Shown: positions 43,572 to 52,939, numbered from the stretch's first letter. The stretch is 64,000 nucleotides of DNA from Streptomyces flavofungini (GCF_014650815.1 NZ_BMVR01000002.1:620001-684000); one strand, 5' to 3'. Notes: a model not told the origin generated them from the sequence alone. Program-made: numbers and translations.

Positions 43572-44084
43572 ATGCCCACATCTCCGGACATGACGACCGC
43601 CAGCGATCCCGGTCTCCTCGATACGCTGCAGCACCAGGTTGCGGTGTTCGCACGGCGTGCGGAGCAGACCCGCCTCGGCGGCGTCGGACAGGTCCGCAAC
43701 TCCATGGACCGCGCTGCGTACCTGCTGCTCAACCGCCTCGACAAGGAAGGTCCCATGGGCGTCAAGGCGCTCGCGGCGAGCATGGGCATCGACTCGTCGA
43801 CCGTCACCCGGCAGGTCGCGCCCCTGGTCGACACCGGCCTGGTCAAGCGCACCTCCCACCCCGAGGACGGCCGTGCCGTCGTCCTGCAGCTGTCCCCGCG
43901 CGGGCAGGCCCGCCTGGACGAGGTCCGCTCCTCGCGGCGCGAACTGATGGCGGAGCTCACCCAGGACTGGGCTCCGGCGGAACGCGAGAGCTTCACCGCG
44001 CTCCTCACCCGCTTCAACACGGCGCTCTCGGCGCGGCAGTCCTCCCAGGCGGTACCGGACTCCGTCGCTCCGACCGACTCCTGA
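43572..44084 (+). CDS. MarR-family transcriptional regulator
   Basis: A 170-residue winged-helix regulator. Seen: AAYLLLNRLDKEGPMGVKAL, recognition helix MGIDSSTVTRQVAPLVDTGL, and wing KRTSHPEDGRAVVLQLSPRG. MarR dimers repress stress, antibiotic or aromatic-compound genes and release on ligand binding. It is divergent from ilvA with a 145-bp spacer and upstream of a sigma-like pair. The target is unknown. An in-frame ATG at 43590 is an alternative start. Confidence 0.92.
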   Translation: MPTSPDMTTASDPGLLDTLQHQVAVFARRAEQTRLGGVGQVRNSMDRAAYLLLNRLDKEGPMGVKALAASMGIDSSTVTRQVAPLVDTGLVKRTSHPEDGRAVVLQLSPRGQARLDEVRSSRRELMAELTQDWAPAERESFTALLTRFNTALSARQSSQAVPDSVAPTDS

Positions 44085-44221
44085 GCCACCGGCCGCGGTA
44101 CGCCGACCACCGCGGCCGGGCGCCGGGCGGAACTGTCCGCTCGCGCAGGGCTCTTGACCTGGGCGCCGTGCCTGGCCTCAGATGAAACCGAGTCCCCCTA
44201 CGCCGGACGGCGGGAGGCACG

Positions 44222-44722
44222 GTGCGAGAGCGGCAGGCCGCCCAACAGGCCCGCCGCGCCCGGGAGTTCCAATCGTTCGTCGCGGGCGCGGCAGGGCGCC
44301 TCCTGCATGCCGCCACGCTGCTCACCGGCGAGCGGTCCGACGCCAACCCGCGCGCGCGGGCGCTGCTCACGGCCGCTCTCGCGGCCACGTACGCCTCCTG
44401 GGACAAGCTGCGCGGCGAGGATCCCTACGACCGCACCCGCACCGTCCTCGTCGTCCGCTTCGCCCGCGGCGCCTGGCGGCGGCCCCGGGGGCGCGCGGGG
44501 CTGCTCGCCCGGCTCTCCCCGCAGGAGCGGCTCGTCCTGGTCCTCCGGCTGTACGAGGGCGTCGCCGAGGAGCAGACGGCGGCGCTGCTCGGGCTGCCCG
44601 TCGAGCGGGTACGCGTCCTCTGCGCGCGGGCCGTCGCCTCGGTCCTCCATCCCCCTCGGGGGCCGGCGCCCGCCGCGCCCGGCATGCCGCCGGGCACCCT
44701 CGGGAAGGCGGCCTCCTCATGA
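44222..44722 (+). CDS. Degenerate ECF sigma-factor-like protein
   Basis: A 166-residue protein. The C-terminal half is a convincing sigma-70 region 4 (ARLSPQERLVLVLRLYEGVA, TAALLGLPVERVRVLCARAV). The N-terminal half has the spacing of SigE-type region 2 (FQSFVAGAAGRLLHAATLLT ... YASWDKLRGEDPYDRTRTV) but lacks the usual acidic D-x-x-D-L-V-Q motif, reading SDANPRARALL instead. It may be an anti-sigma-like or regulatory relative rather than an active sigma factor. GTG start with GGGAGG upstream; it overlaps the next gene by 4 bp (ATGA). Confidence 0.7.
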   Translation: MRERQAAQQARRAREFQSFVAGAAGRLLHAATLLTGERSDANPRARALLTAALAATYASWDKLRGEDPYDRTRTVLVVRFARGAWRRPRGRAGLLARLSPQERLVLVLRLYEGVAEEQTAALLGLPVERVRVLCARAVASVLHPPRGPAPAAPGMPPGTLGKAASS

Positions 44723-44973
44723 GCCAGCAGGAACGCCGGGAGGCCGTGGTCCGGGGGATGCTCGACGCCGAGGGCCCCGCCTCCGTACCCCCCGACCTGC
44801 ACGGCGAAGCCGTGCGCCGGGGCACCCGGATGCTCCGCCGCCGTACCGTCCTGCGCCGCGTCCTGTGGCTGCTCCTGCTCGCCGCGGCCGTGGCCTTCAC
44901 GATCTGGGCCGCGGAAACCCAGCCCTGGGTGGAGCCCCCGTCGAGCCGGACGCCACCCCTGACGAGCTGGTAG
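44719..44973 (+). CDS. Small single-pass membrane protein, possible sigma partner
   Basis: An 84-residue protein: a cytoplasmic helical N-terminus (MSQQERREAVVRGMLDAEG, VPPDLHGEAVRRGTRMLRRR), one transmembrane helix (VLWLLLLAAAVAFTIWAAET) and a short Pro-rich outside tail. It is translationally coupled to the sigma-like gene (ATGA). The arrangement resembles a sigma/anti-sigma pair, but the cytoplasmic part is too short for a classic ZAS domain and has no HxxxCxxC. The role is inferred from coupling only. Confidence 0.65.
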   Translation: MSQQERREAVVRGMLDAEGPASVPPDLHGEAVRRGTRMLRRRTVLRRVLWLLLLAAAVAFTIWAAETQPWVEPPSSRTPPLTSW

Positions 44974-45031
44974 CGCTGCCGTGGGCGCAGGGGACCGTCG
45001 GGCACCGCCGGGGGCGGCCGAGCCGCCAGGA

Positions 45032-45055
45032 GCGGCCGGGGTCACCCCCGGCCGC
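45032..45055. terminator. Hairpin between convergent genes
   Basis: A perfect 10-bp stem (45032-45041 with 45046-45055, loop tcac) between the small membrane protein gene and metB. Confidence 0.7.
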
Positions 45056-45092
45056 CCCGCACCGCCGAGCGCCCGCGCGCCCGGACCCGCGC

Positions 45093-46247
45093 CTAGCCCA
45101 GCGCCTGCTGCAAGTCCGCCAGCAGGTCATCCGCCGACTCGATGCCCACGGAGAGGCGGACCAGGTCGGCCGGGACCTCCAGGGCGGAGCCCGCGACGGA
45201 GGCGTGGGTCATGCGGCCGGGGTGTTCGATGAGGGACTCGACGCCGCCGAGGGACTCGCCGAGGGTGAACAGCCTGGCCCGGTCGCAGACGGCGACGGCC
45301 GCCTCCTCGCCGCCCTCGACCTGGAAGGACACCATGCCGCCGAAGGACTTCATCTGCTTGGCGGCGATCTCGTGGCCGGGGTGCGAGGCGAGCCCCGGGT
45401 AGAGGACGTTGGTCACGCGCGCGTGCCGCGTGAGCATGTCGACGACGCGCGCGGCGTTCTCGCTGTGCCGGTCCATGCGGACGGCCAGCGTCTTGATGCC
45501 GCGCAGGACGAGCCAGGAGTCGAAGGGCCCGGCGACGGCACCCATCGCGTTCTGGTGGAACGCCAACTCCTCGCCGAGCTCGGCGTCGTTGACGACGAGC
45601 GCGCCGCCGACGACGTCGGAGTGCCCGCCCATGTACTTCGTCATGGAGTGCACGACGACGTCCGCGCCGAGGGCGAGCGGCTGCTGCAGGTAGGGGCTGG
45701 CGAAGGTGTTGTCGACGACGAGCCGCGCGCCCGCCTCCCGGGCGATCTGGGCGGTGGCCTCGATGTCGGTGATGCCGAGCAGCGGGTTGGAGGGGGTCTC
45801 CACCCACACGGCCTTGGTACGCGGCGTGATCGCGGCCCGCACCGACGCCGGGTCGGAGGTGTCGGCGACCGACCACTCCACGCCCCACCGCGAGACGACC
45901 TTGGCGAACAGGCGGAACGTACCGCCGTACGCGTCATTGGGGATGACCACGTGGTCGCCGGGACCGAGCAGCGTACGCAGCAGGCAGTCCTCGGCGGCGA
46001 GGCCGGAGGCGAAGGCGAGGCCGCGGCGGCCGCCTTCGAGGGCGGCGAGGTTCTCCTCCAGGGCGGTGCGCGTGGGGTTGGCGCTGCGGCTGTACTCGTA
46101 GCCGCCGCGGAGTCCGCCGACTCCGTCCTGCTTGTACGTGGACACCTGGTAGATGGGCGGGACGACGGCGCCGGTGAGCGGGTCGGCGGTGTTGCCCGCG
46201 TGAATGGCGACGGTCTCGAAGTTCTGGCTGCTGTGCGAGTCACTCAT
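45093..46247 (-). CDS. metB: Cystathionine gamma-synthase
   Basis: A 384-residue fold-I PLP enzyme of the Cys/Met metabolism family that joins O-acyl-homoserine and cysteine. Seen: YKQDGVGGLRGGYEYSRSAN, FASGLAAEDCLLRTLL, VVDNTFASPYLQQPLALGAD and the PLP lysine in VVHSMTKYMGGHSDVVGGAL. The C-terminal LGESLGGVESLIEHPGRMTH is typical of gamma-synthases and gamma-lyases. Family separation from cystathionine gamma-lyase is not certain by motif alone. The start at ATG 46247 is the usual MSDSHSSQNFETVAIHAGNT. Confidence 0.9.
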   Translation of the reverse strand: MSDSHSSQNFETVAIHAGNTADPLTGAVVPPIYQVSTYKQDGVGGLRGGYEYSRSANPTRTALEENLAALEGGRRGLAFASGLAAEDCLLRTLLGPGDHVVIPNDAYGGTFRLFAKVVSRWGVEWSVADTSDPASVRAAITPRTKAVWVETPSNPLLGITDIEATAQIAREAGARLVVDNTFASPYLQQPLALGADVVVHSMTKYMGGHSDVVGGALVVNDAELGEELAFHQNAMGAVAGPFDSWLVLRGIKTLAVRMDRHSENAARVVDMLTRHARVTNVLYPGLASHPGHEIAAKQMKSFGGMVSFQVEGGEEAAVAVCDRARLFTLGESLGGVESLIEHPGRMTHASVAGSALEVPADLVRLSVGIESADDLLADLQQALG

Positions 46248-46381
46248 GCGGCCTGAGCGTAATGCGGCGGGGCGCCGCGGGCCGGGCGGGGCGGCTGCCC
46301 GCGGCGGTGCGGGGGCCCAGGTTGACCGGCGGGGACGGTCAGGTTGGCCAATTGTCACAGGCGTCTGGTTCGCTTGTACGT

Positions 46382-47500
46382 ATGGAGATTCTCTGGGTCC
46401 TGATGGCAGTGGTCATGATCGGGGCGGTGCTGGGGCCGGTCCTGCTGCGCAGGCGCGGCGGAATCCGCCAGGTGCACCCGGGCGCCCCGGACGCGGCGGA
46501 CCCGGCGAACTACGGCTTCGCGCGCCAGGAGGAGCTGGACATCCGCATGCCCGGCCCCGACGCGGACCTCCTCGAGGTCCTGGACCTGGTGCAGCGCACG
46601 CAGGACTGGCGTGCCGCGTCGCAGTTGCTCGCCAGGACGGAGGTGCACGGTGAGCAGCGGTGGCAGCGTGTGCAGGCCTTCGCGGGCGCGGCGTCCCTGG
46701 AGCTGCAGCAGCGGCCCGGCGGGGTCAGCGATGCCCCGGGCGGGCAGTGGCTGCGGGTGTGGCGGGCGGAGGCCCCGAAGGACGCGGGCGGCGCGGCCGT
46801 GCACGCCGAGTTCCTGGTGCAGCAGGCCTGGCGCTCCTCGACGGCCGGGACGGACGAGTTCCGCATCATCCTGGAGGAGGCGAAGGAGGCCTGCGGCCAG
46901 GCGGCGCTCCTCTCCCCCGGCGACCCGATCCCGTACATCGTCGAGCTGTCGATCGCCCGCGGCATGGCCTACCCGCGCGCGGACTTCGACCAGCTCTGGC
47001 TGAAGATCCTGGACCGCGCCCCGGCGCACATGGGCGCGCACCTGGCGGCGCTGCACTACTGGTGCGAGAAGTGGCACGGCACCCGCGAGGAGGCGTACGC
47101 CTTCGCGGAGGCCGCCGCGGCCCGCGCCCCCAAGGGCTCCCTGCTCTCCGCGCTCCCCCTCTTCGCGGTGTACGAGCACCTGCCCGAGGTGAACCTGGTG
47201 CGCGGGTTCTACCAGAGCGAGGTCGTCACCAAGGCGATCGAGGGCGCCAAGTTCGCGGTCCACTCCGCCCGCCCGGACGACCCGATGCTGGCCCACGTCC
47301 GCCACCTCCTGGTCTTCTTCCTGGTCCGCTGCGAGCGCTGGGGCGAGGCCATGGACCAGCTCGTCCACGTCGACGGCCACGTGGGCGCCCTCCCCTGGAC
47401 CCTGTCCCCCGACCCGGCCGCGGACTACGCGGTCTACCGCGCCCTGGCCGTAGCGGGCTACGAGGCCAACGGCGGCAGCCCGGCGACGCTGCCGCACTGA
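46382..47500 (+). CDS. Hypothetical TPR-like protein with N-terminal membrane anchor
   Basis: A 372-residue protein. The N-terminus is an uncleaved membrane helix (MEILWVLMAVVMIGAVLGPV). The rest is helical with repeated Trp/Ala-rich pairs (QDWRAASQLLARTEVHGEQR, LAALHYWCEKWHGTREEAYA, FFLVRCERWGEAMDQLVHVD), a TPR-like scaffold. No catalytic motif. It is divergent from metB and ends in a hairpin that includes its stop codon. A conserved neighbour of metB and msrA in Streptomyces (from memory). Function unknown. Confidence 0.75.
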   Translation: MEILWVLMAVVMIGAVLGPVLLRRRGGIRQVHPGAPDAADPANYGFARQEELDIRMPGPDADLLEVLDLVQRTQDWRAASQLLARTEVHGEQRWQRVQAFAGAASLELQQRPGGVSDAPGGQWLRVWRAEAPKDAGGAAVHAEFLVQQAWRSSTAGTDEFRIILEEAKEACGQAALLSPGDPIPYIVELSIARGMAYPRADFDQLWLKILDRAPAHMGAHLAALHYWCEKWHGTREEAYAFAEAAAARAPKGSLLSALPLFAVYEHLPEVNLVRGFYQSEVVTKAIEGAKFAVHSARPDDPMLAHVRHLLVFFLVRCERWGEAMDQLVHVDGHVGALPWTLSPDPAADYAVYRALAVAGYEANGGSPATLPH

Positions 47501-47525
47501 CCGGCAGGAATGCCGGTCAGTGCGG
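47492..47525. terminator. Hairpin overlapping a stop codon
   Basis: A perfect 15-bp stem (47492-47506 with 47511-47525, loop ggaa) spans the stop codon of the hypothetical gene and lies 50 bp before msrA. Confidence 0.85.
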
Positions 47526-47575
47526 AGACGTTGGACCTACACGCCGCGCACCCCGCCCACGAGGAGTGAAACCCC

Positions 47576-48286
47576 ATGATCTTCGGCCGCACGCCCGTCC
47601 TCCCCACCCCCGAGGAGGCCCTCAAGGGCCGCGAGACGCCCGAGTTCGAGGTTCCCTCGCGGCACACGGTGCTCGGGAACGCCCTGCTCGGCCCCTATCC
47701 CGAGGGCCTGGAGGTGGCGGACTTCGGTCTCGGCTGCTTCTGGGGCGCGGAGCGCAAGTTCTGGCAGACCGAGGGCGTCTGGACGACCCTCGTCGGCTAC
47801 CAGGGCGGCTTCACGCGCAACCCCTCCTACGAAGAGGTCTGCTCCGGCCGCACCGGCCACACCGAGGTCGTACGCGTCGTCTTCGACCCGGCCAAGGTCA
47901 CGTACGCCGAGCTCCTGAAGCTCTTCTGGGAGTCCCACAACCCGACCCAGGGTTTCCGCCAGGGCAACGACGTGGGCACCCAGTACCGCTCCGCGATCTA
48001 CACCCACACCCCCGCCCAGGAAGCCACCGCCGCGGCCTCCCGCGACGCCTACCAGCAGGTCCTCACGGCAGCGGGCCACGCCACCATCACCACCACGGTC
48101 CTCCCCGCCGCCGACCGCGCCTTCTGGCCCGCCGAGCCCTACCACCAGCAGTACCTGGACAAGAACCCCGACGGCTACTGCGGCATCGGCGGCACGGGCG
48201 TCAAGCTGGGCGACCCCTTCGAGACCAACTGGGGCGTGTCCTGCCCGACGGGCATCGCGCCGGCGCCCGAGGCAGCGGACAAGTAA
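47576..48286 (+). CDS. msrA: Peptide-methionine (S)-S-oxide reductase
   Basis: A 236-residue enzyme reducing methionine-S-sulfoxide in proteins and free methionine. The catalytic Cys54 lies in [53 protein letters not shown] and the [19 protein letters not shown] segment are all typical. C-terminal Cys residues (GYCGIGG, GVSCPTG) are the likely resolving cysteines. It has a 40-residue N-terminal extension beyond the catalytic core, as in other actinobacterial MsrA. GAGGAG lies upstream of the ATG. The hydrolase gene follows after 28 bp. Confidence 0.96.
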   Translation: MIFGRTPVLPTPEEALKGRETPEFEVPSRHTVLGNALLGPYPEGLEVADFGLGCFWGAERKFWQTEGVWTTLVGYQGGFTRNPSYEEVCSGRTGHTEVVRVVFDPAKVTYAELLKLFWESHNPTQGFRQGNDVGTQYRSAIYTHTPAQEATAAASRDAYQQVLTAAGHATITTTVLPAADRAFWPAEPYHQQYLDKNPDGYCGIGGTGVKLGDPFETNWGVSCPTGIAPAPEAADK

Positions 48287-48314
48287 CCGAGAACCCCCGC
48301 CGCCAAGGACCTCC

Positions 48315-49115
48315 ATGCCCCACGCCTACGCCCCCGACGGCACCGCCCTGCACTATGAACTCCGTGGCTCCGGCGAGCCGTTGGTGTTGTTGAGCGGGCA
48401 GTCCAACAACCGGCACTGGTGGGATCCGGTCGTCGAGGACTTCGCCGCCGCGTTCACCACCGTCACGCTGGACTGGCGCGGGACGGGGGACAGTGATCGG
48501 CCCGACAGCGACACGTACAGCACGCGTGGGTTCGCCGATGATGTGGGCGTCGTGCTCGATGACGCGGGGATCGGGCGGGCCCATGTGTACGGGACGTCCA
48601 TGGGCGGGCGAGTCGCGCAGTGGTTCGCCGCCGAGTTCCCGGAGCGGGTGGAGCGGCTCGTGCTCGGGTGTACGTCGCCGGGGGCTCCGCACGGTGTCGA
48701 GCGGGGGGCCGAGGTGCGGCGGGCGCTCGCGCAGGGCGATGCCGTCGCCGCGCGCCGGGTGCTCCTTGAGCTGATGTACACGCCCGCGTGGATCGCCGCC
48801 CAGGAGGCGGGCGGGCGGCGGGAGTTCGGCACCCTCGGTGATCCGGCCATGCCCGCCCACGCCCGCCGCCGCCATCTGCGCGCCAGCGCCCGGCACGACG
48901 CCTGGGACGCCCTCGTCCGGGTCAAGGCGCCGACCCTCGTCGTGCACGGCGACGACGACACCTTCAACCCCACCGCCAACGCGCCGCTGCTCGCCGGGCG
49001 CCTGCCGGACGCCCGGATGCGGCTCGTCCCGGGCGCGCGGCACGCCTACTTCGAGGAGTTCGCGGAGGTGGCCACCCCTCTGGTCCTCGGGTTCCTGCGC
49101 GACGGCGAGGCCTGA
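48315..49115 (+). CDS. Alpha/beta-fold hydrolase
   Basis: A 266-residue hydrolase: ELRGSGEPLVLLSGQSNNRH (oxyanion loop), nucleophile Ser in AHVYGTSMGGRVAQWFAAEF, acid Asp in LVVHGDDDTFNPTANAPLLA and the catalytic His in RHAYFEEFAEV. No signal peptide. The family includes esterases and C-C hydrolases; substrate not predictable. It follows msrA closely and converges with the VOC gene. Confidence 0.88.
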   Translation: MPHAYAPDGTALHYELRGSGEPLVLLSGQSNNRHWWDPVVEDFAAAFTTVTLDWRGTGDSDRPDSDTYSTRGFADDVGVVLDDAGIGRAHVYGTSMGGRVAQWFAAEFPERVERLVLGCTSPGAPHGVERGAEVRRALAQGDAVAARRVLLELMYTPAWIAAQEAGGRREFGTLGDPAMPAHARRRHLRASARHDAWDALVRVKAPTLVVHGDDDTFNPTANAPLLAGRLPDARMRLVPGARHAYFEEFAEVATPLVLGFLRDGEA

Positions 49116-49142
49116 AGCCCCCCGTCGCGCCGCCCCGGAGGG

Positions 49143-49529
49143 CTACGCCCCGGACCCGTACTCCCGCGTGATGATCTCCAGCTTGTGCCCGTCCGGGTCG
49201 TCCCAGTACACCCCGCGGCCGCCGTCGTTCGTGTTGATCTGGTTCTCCTGCTTGTGGTACGGGTCCGCCCAGTAGGTCAGGCCCCGCTCCTTGATGCGGC
49301 CGAAGATCGCGTCGAACTCGCCCTCGGAGACCAGGAACGCGTAGTGCTGCGGCACCAACGGGCCGCCGTCGCCCTCGTAGTAGTCGAGGGTGACGCCGTT
49401 GGGGATGGTCACGGGGATGAACGGGCCGTACTGCGGGCTGACTTCGAGCCCCAGGATGTCGGCGAGGAACTGCGCGGACGCCTTCTTGTCCGTGGCCGCG
49501 ACAATCGTGTGGTTCAGCTCGATGGTCAT
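49143..49529 (-). CDS. VOC-family (glyoxalase/dioxygenase fold) protein
   Basis: A 128-residue single-chain vicinal-oxygen-chelate protein (two beta-alpha-beta-beta-beta modules). The metal-site residues are consistent with His7 in MTIELNHTIVAATDKKASAQ, QHYAFLVSEGEFDAIFGRIK in the middle and RGVYWDDPDGHKLEIITREY at the C-terminus. Families include glyoxalase I, dioxygenases and antibiotic-resistance proteins; substrate unknown. ATG at 49529 with GGAGG upstream. Confidence 0.9.
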   Translation of the reverse strand: MTIELNHTIVAATDKKASAQFLADILGLEVSPQYGPFIPVTIPNGVTLDYYEGDGGPLVPQHYAFLVSEGEFDAIFGRIKERGLTYWADPYHKQENQINTNDGGRGVYWDDPDGHKLEIITREYGSGA

Positions 49530-49756
49530 CGTGCGGACCTCCTCGTAGTCCGGCCGTCGCATCCGATCCGGCACCGATATGGACGGCCTTGCGGTGTATG
49601 ACCTCTGTACCTGACACCGACCACGGTACGTACGGCTGCCCGGGCCCGGCATCCGTCAGCGGGCCGTCCCGCGCTGCGCATTGCGGCCTAGGCCGCTGGT
49701 CCCAGGCGAAATCCGGTCATGGGGCGACGGTGGTGCGTACGGCTAGCATCTCGTGG

Positions 49757-50563
49757 ATGAGCGACCAGCAGAGCACAGGAGCCGTTGTCCTCACCGGCGC
49801 CGCCGGGAAGATCGGGGCGGTGCTGCGGGACCGACTGCGTGACCGGAAGGGCGGGCTGATCCTCGTCGACCGGGTCGCCCCACCCGGCCCCTTCGCGCCC
49901 CACGAGCACCCCCGCACCGTCGACCTCACCGACTTCGCCGCCACCGTCGCGGCGTTCGAGGGCGCCGGAGCCGTCGTCCACATGGCCGGGATCCCGGACG
50001 AGGCCCCGTTCGCGGACCTCCTGGAGGCCAACGTCCTGTGCACGCACCACGTCCTGGAGGCCGCCCGCCGCCACGGGATCACGCGCGTGGTCCTGGCGAG
50101 CAGCAACCGCGCGGCCGGTTACTACCCGAACTCGCACGTCACGGGCCCGCTCGACCCGGTACGGCCCGACGGCCTGTACGGGGTCAGCAAGGCCGCCGTC
50201 GAGGCCCTCGGCCGGATGTACGCCGACAAGTTCGGCCTTGACGTGACCTGTCTGCGGATCGGCAGCTTCGAGGAAGTGCCGAGCGAGGCGCGGCACTTGG
50301 CGACGTGGCTCAGTCACCGCGACGCGGGCGGGTACGTCCTGGCGGCGCTCGACGGGGCTCCGGAGCCCGGCCGGTTCGAGATCGTGTACGCCGTCTCCGG
50401 GAACGCGCGCCGCTTCTGGGAGCTGACGGGTGCGTACTCCCCGGTGGACGACGCGGCGGCGTACGCCGGGGAGATCCCCGACGCCGCCGCCGCGTTCGAC
50501 CCGGACGCGCCCCAGTCGGGCGGCTTCGCGGCGCCGGAGTTCACGCTGCCGCACCTGCCGTGA
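49757..50563 (+). CDS. NAD-dependent epimerase/dehydratase, uronate-dehydrogenase-like
   Basis: A 268-residue extended short-chain dehydrogenase. The Rossmann motif is VVLTGAAGKIGAVLRDRLRD; VVHMAGIPDEAPFADLLEAN is the second nucleotide-binding loop; the catalytic Ser lies in VVLASSNRAAGYYP and Tyr/Lys in GLYGVSKAAVEALGRMYADK. The SSNRAxG and CLRIGSFEEVP segments match uronate dehydrogenases, which oxidise glucuronate/galacturonate to aldaric lactones. It is divergent from the VOC gene and converges with the alcohol dehydrogenase. Substrate is inferred. Confidence 0.82.
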   Translation: MSDQQSTGAVVLTGAAGKIGAVLRDRLRDRKGGLILVDRVAPPGPFAPHEHPRTVDLTDFAATVAAFEGAGAVVHMAGIPDEAPFADLLEANVLCTHHVLEAARRHGITRVVLASSNRAAGYYPNSHVTGPLDPVRPDGLYGVSKAAVEALGRMYADKFGLDVTCLRIGSFEEVPSEARHLATWLSHRDAGGYVLAALDGAPEPGRFEIVYAVSGNARRFWELTGAYSPVDDAAAYAGEIPDAAAAFDPDAPQSGGFAAPEFTLPHLP

Positions 50564-50581
50564 CGGGGCTGCCCGGTCGGG

Positions 50582-51634
50582 TCAGATCGTGTCCGCGTCG
50601 ATCACGAAGCGGTACCGCACATCGCTGGCGAGCACCCGCTCGTACGCCTCGTTGATCTGCTCCGCCCGGATCACCTCGATCTCCGCGCCCAGGCCGTGCT
50701 CGGCGCAGAAGTCCAGCATCTCCTGGGTCTCCTGGATGCCGCCGATGCCGGAGCCCGCGAGGCTCCTGCGGCCCAGGATCAGGGAGAAGAGGTTGAGGGA
50801 CACGGGCTCCTCGGGGGCGCCGACGTTCACGAACGCGCCGTCCGTCTTCAGCAGGCCGAGGTACTTGTCGAGGGGCAGCGGCGCCGACACGGTGGAGACG
50901 ATCAGGTCGAGGCTGCCCGCGAGCTGCTCGAAGGTGGCGTCGTCGCTGGTCGCGTAGTAGTGGTCGGCGCCCAGGCGCAGGCCGTCGTCCTTCTTGCGCA
51001 GGGACTGCGACAGGACGGTCACCTCCGCGCCCATGGCGTGCGCGATCTTGACGGCCATGTGGCCGAGCCCGCCGAGGCCGACGACGGCGACCTTCTTGCC
51101 GGGGCCGGCGTTCCAGTGGGCCAGCGGGGAGTACGTGGTGATGCCCGCGCACAGCAGCGGCGCGGCCACGTCGAGGGCGAGGCCGTCGGGGATGCGCAGG
51201 GTGAAGGCCTCGTCGACGACGATGTGCTTGGAGTAGCCGCCGTAGGTGGGCTCGCCGTTCTTGTCGAGGGCGTTGTACGTCTGGATGTTGCCCTTGGCGC
51301 AGTACTGCTCCAGGCCCGCCCTGCAGTTCTCGCACTCGCGGCAGGAGTCGACCATGCAGCCGACGCCGACGCGGTCGCCGACCTTGAACTTGGTGACGTC
51401 GGCGCCGACCGCCGCCACCACACCGGCGATCTCGTGGCCGGGCACCATCGGGAAGATGCCCTCGCCCCAGCCGTCGCGGGCCTGGTGGATGTCGGAGTGG
51501 CAGATACCGGCGTACTTGACGTCGATCAGGACGTCGGAGGCGCCGACGGCGCGGCGCTCGATGGTGGTGCGCTCCAGCGGGGCCTTGGCCGAGGGGGCGG
51601 CGTAAGCGGGGACGATCATGGTCTGTGCGGTCAT
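50582..51634 (-). CDS. Zinc-dependent alcohol dehydrogenase (NAD(P))
   Basis: A 350-residue medium-chain dehydrogenase. Catalytic zinc ligands sit in [17 protein letters not shown] and [11 protein letters not shown]; structural zinc is held by four Cys in [20 protein letters not shown]. The cofactor motif is [20 protein letters not shown]. The class matches YahK/cinnamyl-alcohol-type NADP aldehyde reductases ([14 protein letters not shown]). It is divergent from the MmyB-type regulator at 51753, which probably controls it. The start at ATG 51634 has little Shine-Dalgarno; an in-frame ATG four codons later is possible. Confidence 0.93.
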   Translation of the reverse strand: MTAQTMIVPAYAAPSAKAPLERTTIERRAVGASDVLIDVKYAGICHSDIHQARDGWGEGIFPMVPGHEIAGVVAAVGADVTKFKVGDRVGVGCMVDSCRECENCRAGLEQYCAKGNIQTYNALDKNGEPTYGGYSKHIVVDEAFTLRIPDGLALDVAAPLLCAGITTYSPLAHWNAGPGKKVAVVGLGGLGHMAVKIAHAMGAEVTVLSQSLRKKDDGLRLGADHYYATSDDATFEQLAGSLDLIVSTVSAPLPLDKYLGLLKTDGAFVNVGAPEEPVSLNLFSLILGRRSLAGSGIGGIQETQEMLDFCAEHGLGAEIEVIRAEQINEAYERVLASDVRYRFVIDADTI

Positions 51635-51700
51635 GTCCACAACGCTGTCACCTGCGGAAAGGACCACCCAGCCCTCCGTTGTGCCTACGCCGGGCGGTCC

Positions 51701-51714
51701 TACCACCACTGGTA
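51701..51714. promoter_or_regulatory. Inverted repeat in divergent spacer
   Basis: taccaccactggta has 5-bp perfect arms and a 4-bp spacer, flanked by cct/agg. It lies midway between the alcohol dehydrogenase and the XRE regulator starts, a likely operator for the latter. Confidence 0.5.
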
Positions 51715-51752
51715 TCAGGCTCAGTGGCGTACGACCCTGAATACTGGAACGT

Positions 51753-52676
51753 ATGGATGAGAACGCCCCGCAGGGCCCGCCGCCCCCGGTGCCGCCCCCG
51801 GAGGGCCTGGACCGCCGTGCCGAGCTGAGCGAGTTCCTGCGCACCCGCAGGGCCCGCCTCCAGCCGCACGACGTGGGACTGCCCAGCTACGGCAGGCACC
51901 GCAGGGTGCCCGGCCTGCGCCGCGAGGAGCTGGCACAGCTCGCCGGGGTGTCCGTGGCGTACTACACCCGGCTCGAACAGGGCAACGGGCGGAACGTGTC
52001 CGCGGAGGTCCTGGACGCCATCGCGCGCGCCCTGCGCCTGACCGACGCCGAGCACGCGCACCTCACGCACCTCGCCAAGCCCGCCGCGCACAAGAAGAAG
52101 CGGGTACCGCGCACGCAGGCGATGCGGCCCGCGGTGGGGCAGCTGATGGACGTGATGGACGGCGTGCCCGCGTACGTGGTGGGGCGGCGCTCCGACATCC
52201 TCGGCTGGAACCGGATGGCGGCCGCGCTGTTCGGCGACTGGGGGCGGCTTCCCGCCGAGGAGCGGAACTGGGCGCGGCTCGTCTTCCTCGACGAGCACAT
52301 GCGGGAGCTGTTCTCCGACACCTGGGCCCAGAAGGCGTCGGACATCGTCAGCTTCCTGCGCATGGACGCGGGCTGCTACCCAAACGACCCGCTCCTGTCC
52401 GCCCTGGTCGGCGAACTCTCCGTGAAGAGCGAGGAGTTCAGACGCCTGTGGGCCACGCACGACGTCCGGGAGAAGGGCCACGGCGTGAAGCACCTCCGGC
52501 ATCCCCTGGTCGGGGAGCTGACCCTCTCCTTCGAGACGATGCGCCTCCCGGACGACACGGAACAGTCCTTGGTGACGTACCACGCGGAGCCGGGCTCCCC
52601 CTCGGCGGAGAGCCTGCGGCTCCTGGCGAGCTGGGGTGTGGACGCCGTGAGCTCCTCACGGCACGGGGTGTCCTAG
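51753..52676 (+). CDS. XRE regulator with MmyB-like ligand-binding domain
   Basis: A 307-residue regulator. The helix-turn-helix (about residues 20-90) has [20 protein letters not shown] and [20 protein letters not shown]. The C-terminal half is an MmyB-like PAS-type domain ([58 protein letters not shown]), which in relatives binds a fatty-acid-like ligand. Streptomyces commonly places such genes divergent from a dehydrogenase they control. The 118-bp spacer with alcohol dehydrogenase holds a dyad (51701-51714). The stop overlaps the Uma2 remnant by 4 bp. Confidence 0.92.
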   Translation: MDENAPQGPPPPVPPPEGLDRRAELSEFLRTRRARLQPHDVGLPSYGRHRRVPGLRREELAQLAGVSVAYYTRLEQGNGRNVSAEVLDAIARALRLTDAEHAHLTHLAKPAAHKKKRVPRTQAMRPAVGQLMDVMDGVPAYVVGRRSDILGWNRMAAALFGDWGRLPAEERNWARLVFLDEHMRELFSDTWAQKASDIVSFLRMDAGCYPNDPLLSALVGELSVKSEEFRRLWATHDVREKGHGVKHLRHPLVGELTLSFETMRLPDDTEQSLVTYHAEPGSPSAESLRLLASWGVDAVSSSRHGVS

Positions 52677-52855
52677 CGGTACCGGGGGAATTCGGCCGTG
52701 TCGATGGCCCACGCGCCCATGGGGACGGTGTCGCCGAACTTGTACTGGCGGGGGGTGTCGGCGTACCTGGGCTCGCCACTGGCCGTGTCCGGACCGGAGT
52801 GCACGGTGATCGTGCCGTCCCGGGGGTCGACGATCACGTACTCAGGGACACCCAT
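52673..52855 (-). pseudogene. C-terminal remnant of a Uma2-family (PD-(D/E)XK-like) protein
   Basis: Codons from 52855 encode MGVPEYVIVDPRDGTITVHS and end AIDTAEFPRY, the typical C-terminal half of Uma2/DUF820 nuclease-fold proteins (the GIPEYWIVDP strand). The N-terminal half with the first acidic residues is missing, and the in-frame DNA upstream (about 52856-52940) reads as unrelated Arg/Gly-rich sequence. It is therefore a truncated gene; residual expression as a 60-residue peptide is possible. Uma2 genes are abundant and often decayed in Streptomyces. Confidence 0.7.
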
Positions 52856-52939
52856 GCGTGCCCGGCCGCGCGACCGGGTCCCGTCTTCACGGTACCCGCC
52901 GCGCGTCCGCGCCCGCCCGCTTCCTCCCCGAACGAGAGA

